A stretch of 64,000 nt of DNA. It comes from Orlajensenia sp001423545. GTDB lineage: Bacteria > Actinomycetota > Actinomycetes > Actinomycetales > Microbacteriaceae. The DNA is taken from NCBI GenBank assembly GCA_001423545.1, contig LMOK01000001.1, positions 310,001 through 374,000 of the forward strand. The letters run 5' to 3'. Below the pieces are notes generated by a model. The model was not told where the DNA came from and made no database searches. It saw nothing but the letters and a program-made list of their open reading frames with translations. The position numbers and the translations under genes were made by a program. Of the stretch, positions 58,853 to 64,000 are shown in pieces (the first letter of the stretch is position 1; every line of letters starts with the position of its first letter).

Positions 58853-59635
58853 TCAGACCGCGCGTGCCGCGTAGCGTCCGTCGATCTCGGTGACCTCGAT
58901 CGGAAGGCCGAACGTCTCGGTGAGGTTCTCCGAGGTGAGGGCTTCGCTGAGGGGTCCGGATGCGGTGACCTTGCCGTCTGCGAGGAGCATCACGTGCGTG
59001 AATCCGACCGGGATCTCCTCGACGTGGTGGGTGACCATGACGAACGCCGGCGAGGTGGACTCGCGGGCGTAGCCCCCGAGGAGCTGCAGCAACTCTTCGC
59101 GGGCTCCGAGGTCGAGGCTCGCGGCGGGCTCGTCGAGGAGCAGGAGTTCGGGATCCGTCATGACGGACCGCGCGATCTGCACGCGCTTCTGCTCGCCGTC
59201 GCTCAGGGTGCCGAAGGTGCGGTCGGCCAGGTGATCGAGCTTCCACTCGGCCAGCACGCGCTGGGCGCGGCGGGAGTCGATCTCCTCGTACTCCTCGTTC
59301 CAGCGCCCGGTGACGGAATAGGCCGCCGTCATGACGACGTTGAGCACGGTCTCGTTCCGCGGCAGCTTGCGTGCCATGGCCGTGGAGGCGAAGCCGATCA
59401 TCGGGCGCAGCTCGAAGACGTCGACAGCGCCGAGGCGCTCCTCGAGGATCTCGGCGGTGCCGCTCGTCGGGTGCAGCATGGCGGCGATGATCTGCAGGAG
59501 CGTGGTCTTGCCAGCTCCGTTCGGGCCGAGGATGACCCAGCGCTGATCGTCGTCGATGGACCAGGTCACCGAGTCGAGGATGGGCTTTCCGTCACGGATG
59601 ACGGAGACGTCTGACAGCTGCACAACGTTCGGCAT
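58853..59635 (-). CDS. ABC transporter ATP-binding protein
   Basis: 260 residues. Walker A GPNGAGKTT, signature TLSDGEQKRVQIARS (variant of LSGGQ), Walker B LLLLDEPAASLD, and H-loop VMVTHHVEEIP are intact. The adjacent sequence does not encode a membrane partner, so it may act with a partner elsewhere or as a soluble ABC protein. TAGCAT lies 6 nt before the ATG (59642-59647), so it is probably leaderless. It is downstream of glgA on the same strand. Confidence 0.9.
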   Translation of the reverse strand: MPNVVQLSDVSVIRDGKPILDSVTWSIDDDQRWVILGPNGAGKTTLLQIIAAMLHPTSGTAEILEERLGAVDVFELRPMIGFASTAMARKLPRNETVLNVVMTAAYSVTGRWNEEYEEIDSRRAQRVLAEWKLDHLADRTFGTLSDGEQKRVQIARSVMTDPELLLLDEPAASLDLGAREELLQLLGGYARESTSPAFVMVTHHVEEIPVGFTHVMLLADGKVTASGPLSEALTSENLTETFGLPIEVTEIDGRYAARAV

Positions 59636-59641
59636 ACAGCA

Positions 59642-59647
59642 ATGCTA
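59642..59647 (-). promoter_or_regulatory. Leaderless -10 box of the ABC transporter gene
   Basis: TAGCAT on the minus strand, 6 nt before the ATG. Confidence 0.5.
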
Positions 59648-59670
59648 TCCGTCAGCGGGAGGCGTTCAGG

Positions 59671-60855
59671 TCAGCTGATGAGGCTGGCGTAGATCTCTCG
59701 CGTACTCGCCGCGATGCGATCCCAACCGAACTCGCGCTCGGCCCGATCGCGTCCGGCAGCACCCATGCGTGCTGCCGCCTCGGGATCGCTGACGACGGCG
59801 GTGAGCGCCTCGGCGAGGTCGGCGACGAAGCGCTCGGGATCGATGGGCGTTCCGGTGCCGTCCTGGAGTTGCTCGATCGGGACGAGGCGTCCGGTGACGC
59901 CGTCATCGACGACCTCGGGGATGCCGCCGGTGGCGGTTCCGACCACGGGAAGCCCGCACGCCATGGCCTCGAGGTTCACGATGCCGAGGGGCTCGTAGAC
60001 CGACGGGCAGACGAAGGCCGTGCCTGCGGTGAGAACGGCGGAGAGCTCGGGCTGCGGAAGCAGACGGTCGATCCACACGACGCCCGTGCGCTCCTGCTGG
60101 AGCTCGCGCACGAGGCCGCTGACCTCGTCCATGATGGCCTGGGTGTCGGGGGCGCCTGCGCACAGCACCAGCTGCACCTCGGGCGGGAGCATCCGTGCGG
60201 CCCGCAGCAGGTACGGCAGGCCCTTCTGCCGGGTGATTCGCCCGACGAAGACCACCGATGGGCGATCGGGATCGATCCCGAGGGTGCGCACGGTCGCCTC
60301 GTCGTGCACGGGCTTCCAGCGGTCGAGGTCGATGCCGTTGTAGACCACGTGCACGCGGTCGGGGTCGATGGCCGGGTAGGAGCGCAGGATGTCGCGACGC
60401 ATGCCGCCGCTCACGGCGATGACGGCATCCGCCGCCTCGAACGCGGTCTTCTCCACCCAGCTCGAGACCGCGTAGCCACCGCCCAGCTGCTCGGCCTTCC
60501 ACGGACGCAGCGGCTCGAGGCTGTGCGCTGTGACGACGTGCGGGATGCCGTGCAGCAGCTTCGCGATGTGCCCGGCCGCGTTCGCGTACCAGGTGTGCGA
60601 GTGCACGAGATCGGCCCCCGCGGCATCCTGAGCCATCGCCAGATCGGTGCCGAGGGTCGTGATCGCCGGATTGGCGGAGCTCAACTCGACCGGCGTGCCG
60701 TAGGCGAACGCGCCGGGCTCGTCTCGAGGGGCACCGAAGCAGCGCACCAGCACCTCGGTGTCTCCGCGGAGTGCCTTCACCAGCTCGGCGACGTGCACCC
60801 CCGCCCCTCCATAGACTTCGGGCGGATATTCACGGGTGAGCAGGTCGACGCGCAT
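59671..60855 (-). CDS. glgA: Actinobacterial glycogen synthase (GlgA/GlgM)
   Basis: 394 residues, a GT4 glycosyltransferase opening VDLLTREYPPEVYGGAGVHVAELVKAL. It shows NGIDLDRWKP, VFVGRITRQKGLPYLLRAARML, and VCPSVYEPLGIVNLEAMACGLPVVGTATGGIPE. This short GT4 form is the mycobacterial-type enzyme, shown to make maltose-1-phosphate (GlgM) from ADP-glucose, for the GlgE pathway, rather than to extend glycogen directly. It is divergent from glgC, which makes ADP-glucose. TAGCGT lies 6 nt before the ATG. Confidence 0.93.
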   Translation of the reverse strand: MRVDLLTREYPPEVYGGAGVHVAELVKALRGDTEVLVRCFGAPRDEPGAFAYGTPVELSSANPAITTLGTDLAMAQDAAGADLVHSHTWYANAAGHIAKLLHGIPHVVTAHSLEPLRPWKAEQLGGGYAVSSWVEKTAFEAADAVIAVSGGMRRDILRSYPAIDPDRVHVVYNGIDLDRWKPVHDEATVRTLGIDPDRPSVVFVGRITRQKGLPYLLRAARMLPPEVQLVLCAGAPDTQAIMDEVSGLVRELQQERTGVVWIDRLLPQPELSAVLTAGTAFVCPSVYEPLGIVNLEAMACGLPVVGTATGGIPEVVDDGVTGRLVPIEQLQDGTGTPIDPERFVADLAEALTAVVSDPEAAARMGAAGRDRAEREFGWDRIAASTREIYASLIS

Positions 60856-60861
60856 GGTGCA

Positions 60862-60867
60862 ACGCTA
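60862..60867 (-). promoter_or_regulatory. Leaderless -10 box of glgA
   Basis: TAGCGT on the minus strand, 6 nt before the ATG. Confidence 0.55.
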
Positions 60868-60939
60868 GGGCATCCGTCGCCCCTGATACAGATGTCGCCG
60901 CGCATCGGCAAGGGCATGCCGCGACCCGCCGCGCCACAC

Positions 60940-60945
60940 TACTGT
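60940..60945 (+). promoter_or_regulatory. Leaderless -10 box of glgC
   Basis: TACTGT lies 6 nt before the ATG at 60952; GGAG in between could act as a ribosome-binding site but is too close. Confidence 0.55.
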
Positions 60946-60951
60946 GGAGCC

Positions 60952-62196
60952 ATGAAGTCATCGAAGATCTTCGGCATCGTGCTGGCCGGCGGAGAAGGCA
61001 AGCGGCTCATGCCCCTCACGGAGGACAGGGCCAAGCCCGCTGTTCCCTTCGGAGGGCACTACCGCCTCGTGGACTTCGCCCTCTCGAATCTCATCAATTC
61101 CGGGCTCACGCAGATCGTCGTGCTCACCCAGTACAAGTCGCACAGCCTCGACCGCCACGTCTCGCAGACCTGGCGCCTGTCGGGCATGCTCAACTCCTAC
61201 ATCGCCTCGGTGCCCGCCCAGCAGCGCCTGGGCAAGCGCTGGTTCAGCGGATCTGCCGACGCCATCCTGCAGAGCCTCAACCTCATCCACGATGAGAAGC
61301 CCGACATCATCGTCGTCGTCGGTGCCGACCACGTGTACCGCATGGACTTCTCCCAGATGGTGCAGGCGCACATCGACTCCGGTGCCGAGGCGACTGTCGC
61401 CGCCATCCGTCAGCCCATCGAACTCGCCAACCAGTTCGGCGTGATCGAGGTCGACGAGGACGACGCCACCCGGGTGGCGGCCTTCCGCGAGAAGCCGAGC
61501 GATCCCATCGGGCTCGCGGATGCCCCGCACGAGGTCCTGGCCTCGATGGGCAACTACGTCTTCAACACCGACGCCCTCATCGACGCCGTTCTCCGTGACG
61601 GCGAGCGGACCAACTCCAGCCACGACATGGGCGGCGACATCATCCCCGACTTCGTGGCCCGCGGAACGGCCGGCGTCTACGACCTCAGGCGCAACGACGT
61701 TCCCGGCTCCACCGATCGCGATCGCTACTACTGGCGCGACGTGGGAACGATCGACTCGTTCTTCGAGGCCCACCAGGACCTGATCTCGGCCCTGCCCGTC
61801 TTCAACCTCTACAACGAGGCCTGGCCCATCTTCACCCAGCAGCTGAATGCCCCGCCCGCGAAGTTCGTGCGCGACGCCCGCGGCTCCCTCGGCACGATGA
61901 TCGATTCGATCGTCTCGCTCGGATCCGTGATCTCGGGTGCGCACATCGAGCGCAGCGTGCTCGGACCGTGGTCGACCATCGGATCCGGCGCCAAGGTCGT
62001 CGACTCGATCATCTTCGAGCGGGCTCACATCGAGTCCGACGCCCAGGTCATCCGCGCGGTGCTCGACAAGGACGTCGTCGTCGAGGCGGGAGCCCAAATC
62101 GGCATCGACCACGAGAAGGACGTCGCGCGCGGCTTCGCCGTGACCGACTCCGGCATCACCGTCGTCGGCAAGGGAACGCGGGTCACCGCGGAATGA
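60952..62196 (+). CDS. glgC: Glucose-1-phosphate adenylyltransferase GlgC
   Basis: 414 residues. Nucleotidyltransferase motifs are present: GIVLAGGEGKRLMPLTEDRAKPAVPFGG, RLVDFALSNLINSG, a GADHVYRMDF catalytic segment, FREKP, and a left-handed beta-helix at the C terminus (GSVISGAHIERSVLGPWSTIG). It makes ADP-glucose from ATP and glucose-1-phosphate, the donor for the divergent GlgA. The start is ATG 60952. The stop overlaps serB by 4 nt. GlgA, GlgC and the GH15 gene at 17-19 kb are likely parts of one glycogen/maltose-1-phosphate pathway. Confidence 0.96.
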   Translation: MKSSKIFGIVLAGGEGKRLMPLTEDRAKPAVPFGGHYRLVDFALSNLINSGLTQIVVLTQYKSHSLDRHVSQTWRLSGMLNSYIASVPAQQRLGKRWFSGSADAILQSLNLIHDEKPDIIVVVGADHVYRMDFSQMVQAHIDSGAEATVAAIRQPIELANQFGVIEVDEDDATRVAAFREKPSDPIGLADAPHEVLASMGNYVFNTDALIDAVLRDGERTNSSHDMGGDIIPDFVARGTAGVYDLRRNDVPGSTDRDRYYWRDVGTIDSFFEAHQDLISALPVFNLYNEAWPIFTQQLNAPPAKFVRDARGSLGTMIDSIVSLGSVISGAHIERSVLGPWSTIGSGAKVVDSIIFERAHIESDAQVIRAVLDKDVVVEAGAQIGIDHEKDVARGFAVTDSGITVVGKGTRVTAE

Positions 62197-62858
62197 CGGA
62201 TGCCGCACCGCGCGTCGCCGACGCGCGCCTCCTCGTGGTGCTCGACGCCGATTCCACCCTCATCCAGGATGAGGTGATCGAACTGCTGGCGGATGCCGCC
62301 GGCTCACGAGAACTCGTGGCCGAGGTCACCGAGCGCGCGATGCGCGGCGAGCTCGACTTCGCCGAGAGTCTGCGGGAGCGCGTCGCGACCCTCGCCGGGC
62401 TGCCCGAGAGCGTGTTCGCCGAGGTCGGAGACCGCATCCGTCCCACCGACGGGGTGCACGACCTCATCTCCGGCGTGCACGAGGCCGGCGGGGTCGTCGG
62501 CGTGGTCTCGGGCGGGTTCCACGAGCTGCTCGATCCCATCGGCGTCTCGTTCGGACTCGACGAGTGGCGGGCGAATCGGCTCGAAGTCGTCGACGGGCGC
62601 CTGACCGGCGGGCTGGTGGGCCCGATCATCGACGGCGATGCGAAGGCCGCTGCGCTGCAGGAGTGGGCTTCAGCTCACGGTGTTCCCCTGCACCGCACCA
62701 TCGCGATCGGCGACGGAGCGAACGACCTCACGATGATGGGCGTCGCCGCACTCTCGGTCGCTTTCAACGCCAAGCCGTTGGTGCGCGAGCGGGCCAGCGT
62801 CGCCGTCGACGTTCCCGACCTGTCGCAGGTGCTCCCGCTGCTGGGGTTGCGGGGCTAG
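62193..62858 (+). CDS. serB: Phosphoserine phosphatase SerB
   Basis: 221 residues from ATG 62193 (ATGA overlap with glgC). HAD motif I reads DADSTLIQDEV, with the DxDST of phosphoserine phosphatases. Motif II is VSGGFHELLD, motif III has the Lys in DGDAKAAAL, and motif IV is IGDGANDLTMMGVA. There is no ACT domain, so it is the short form. It makes serine from phosphoserine. Co-expression with glgC is unexpected and may reflect operon gene order only. The palindromic repeat follows. Confidence 0.92.
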   Translation: MTDAAPRVADARLLVVLDADSTLIQDEVIELLADAAGSRELVAEVTERAMRGELDFAESLRERVATLAGLPESVFAEVGDRIRPTDGVHDLISGVHEAGGVVGVVSGGFHELLDPIGVSFGLDEWRANRLEVVDGRLTGGLVGPIIDGDAKAAALQEWASAHGVPLHRTIAIGDGANDLTMMGVAALSVAFNAKPLVRERASVAVDVPDLSQVLPLLGLRG

Positions 62859-62870
62859 ACAGCGCCGTTC

Positions 62871-63020
62871 GTTGAGGCCCGCGCGCAGCGCGCAGTCGAA
62901 ACGACTCCACCGCGACGCGCTTCGGCCGCGGACTCCGTCCGGGCCTCAGCGAGCGGGTACCAACCGGGCCTCAGCGAGCGGGTACCAACCGGGCCTCAGC
63001 GAGCGGGTACCGACCGGGCC
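62871..63020. repeat. Dispersed palindromic repeat, copy 3, with 25-bp tandem array
   Basis: GTTGAGGCCC (62871-62880) pairs with GGGCCTCAGC (62941-62950). The half 62916-62956 is an exact 41-bp reverse complement of 14314-14354. From 62941, three tandem copies of a 25-bp unit (62941-62965, 62966-62990, 62991-63015; GGGCCTCAGCGAGCGGGTAC plus 5 bases) follow, the third with one change. A partial fourth unit runs into the fabG stop codon. It lies between convergent serB and fabG. Confidence 0.9.
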
Positions 63021-63731
63021 TCAGTGCCCCATGCCCAATCCGCCGTCGACCGGGATCACAGCGCCCGAGATGTACCCGGCGTCGTCGCTCGCGATCCAAG
63101 CGACCACCTTCGCGACCTCGGTGGGCGTGGCGAAGCGGCCGGCCGGAATCGACTTCTTGTAGTCGGCCTGCGTCGCCTCGGGCAGTTCGGCCGTCATGTC
63201 GGTCTCGATGAAGCCCGGAGCGACGACGTTGGCGGTGATGCCGCGGGCACCGAGCTCGCGCGTGATCGAGCGGGCGAAGCCCACGAGTCCGGCCTTCGAG
63301 GCCGAGTAATTCGCCTGACCCGGGCCGCCGTAGAGGCCCACGACGCTGGAGATCAGCACGATGCGGCCGAAGCGCGCCTTGAGCATCCCCTTCGACGCAC
63401 GCTTGACCACCCGGAACGAGCCGGTGAGGTTGGTGTCGATGACGGTCTCGAAGTCCTCGTCGCTCATGCGCATGAGCAGGGTGTCCCGCGTGATGCCGGC
63501 GTTGGCGACGACGACCTCCACCGGGCCGAGCTCGGCTTCGATGGCTGTGAAGGCGGCATCGACGGATGCCGAATCCGTGACATCGGCCTGCACGGTCAGC
63601 GTGCCCTCGGGCCCGGCGCCCGAGCGGGCGGTCACGGCCACACGATGACCCTGGCGCACGAACTCCTCCGCGATGGCGAAGCCGATGCCGCGGTTTCCGC
63701 CGGTGACGAGGACTGTACGGGGAGTGCTCAT
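63021..63731 (-). CDS. fabG: 3-oxoacyl-ACP reductase FabG-like
   Basis: 236 residues. SDR motifs: VTGGNRGIGFAIA, NAGITRDTLLMRM, ISSVVGLYGGPGQANYSASKAG (catalytic Ser, YxxxK), and APGFIETDMTAELP. It is a FabG/MabA-type reductase that reduces 3-oxoacyl-ACP in fatty acid synthesis. The ATG has GAAGGAA 4-9 nt upstream. TAGGCT is further upstream with a 30-nt leader, so it is not leaderless. Its stop codon overlaps the intergenic repeat. Confidence 0.93.
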   Translation of the reverse strand: MSTPRTVLVTGGNRGIGFAIAEEFVRQGHRVAVTARSGAGPEGTLTVQADVTDSASVDAAFTAIEAELGPVEVVVANAGITRDTLLMRMSDEDFETVIDTNLTGSFRVVKRASKGMLKARFGRIVLISSVVGLYGGPGQANYSASKAGLVGFARSITRELGARGITANVVAPGFIETDMTAELPEATQADYKKSIPAGRFATPTEVAKVVAWIASDDAGYISGAVIPVDGGLGMGH

Positions 63732-63844
63732 GGAATGGTTCCTTCTCTCGCTGACAACTCCCCCAGCCTAGGACGAAAGCACCCGTGAGCCCGCGTAGGC
63801 TGGACGCAGCGGCGACACTCGGGTCCCGCGGTTCGGCCAGGAAT

Positions 63845-64000
63845 GAAACAGCCCTCCTCGATCACCAGCCTTCCGGCCTCCCCGGATGCGGAACGTCGCG
63901 CTCGAGTCATCAAGTACTCGATCATGATGACGATCCGCGTGCTCTGCGTGGTCGCGTTGCTGTTCGCCCGCGGACCGTGGCTGTGGGTGTTCGCCGTCGG
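63845..64000 (+). CDS. DUF3099 family protein (partial)
   Basis: The first 52 codons are present before the window ends. The protein begins MKQPSSITSLPASPDAERRARVIKYSIMM and continues with hydrophobic sequence (VLCVVALLFARGPWLWVFAVG), which matches the start of DUF3099 membrane proteins. Function unknown. The start at 63845 is uncertain: GTG 63785, in frame, could add 20 residues. The gene diverges from fabG. Confidence 0.7.

Noticed and set aside
1..64000. CRISPR arrays, prophage, insertion sequences and rRNA genes
   Set aside because: No regularly spaced repeats with unique spacers, no integrase/transposase or phage structural genes, and no rRNA sequence were recognised.

Overview
The window is a GC-rich, densely coding stretch of an actinobacterial chromosome. 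RbpA, PafB/PafC, a Pup-locus-like gene order (trmI, FKBP, pafB, pafC, tatA, tatC, helY), an Arr-type rifampicin ADP-ribosyltransferase and actinobacterial-type GlgA/GlgC point to Actinomycetia. The style of the proteins and the intergenic repeats suggest Microbacteriaceae; the family is inference. There is no phage, insertion sequence, rRNA or CRISPR array. One tRNA gene, tRNA-Leu(GAG), is present. No gap between genes exceeds 300 bases.

Layout. 0.1-2.8 kb: NfeD/SPFH membrane pair, a glycerophosphodiesterase and rbpA. 2.9-13.3 kb, minus strand: lnt, helY, tatC, tatA, pafC, pafB, an FKBP lipoprotein, trmI and a HAD phosphatase. This looks like a Pup-proteasome locus from which arc, dop, pup and pafA are missing. 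13.4-21.3 kb: PAC2, uppP, an M20 peptidase, tRNA-Leu, an SRAP/HMCES protein, a GH15 enzyme and an animal-type haem peroxidase. 21.5-28.2 kb: the imuA'-imuB-dnaE2 mutasome operon behind a LexA box, then a DUF3097 gene. 28.2-29.8 kb: VIT1-like transporter with an Lrp regulator.

29.9-42 kb is an accessory stress and detoxification region. It holds HxlR with a DHFR-like/MBL operon, a BBE flavin oxidase, arr, a second DHFR-like gene, an XRE-cupin regulator divergent from a TrxR-like oxidoreductase, a PASTA penicillin-binding protein, ChrB, a FUSC remnant, and a CmtR-CDF metal efflux pair. 42-58 kb is mixed housekeeping: an SF2 helicase, a D,D-carboxypeptidase, a SpoU methyltransferase, Sir2, a glycosyltransferase, a hydrolase, an unusual SDR-exonuclease fused reading frame, membrane proteins, a dipeptidase/Dcu pair and an amino acid permease. 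58-64 kb: zinc-free L31, an ABC ATPase, the divergent glgA/glgC pair, serB, fabG and a partial DUF3099 gene.

Themes that connect the genes. (1) DNA-damage response: PafBC, the mutasome, SRAP and possibly Lhr/Ski2-type helicases; the mutasome promoter carries a LexA box and a near-match to the PafBC-type promoter. (2) Many genes have a TAnnnT box exactly 6 nt before the start codon, which predicts leaderless mRNAs. (3) Three palindromic GC-rich repeats each lie between convergent genes. (4) The octamer CGGATGCC/GGCATCCG is far more frequent than composition predicts.
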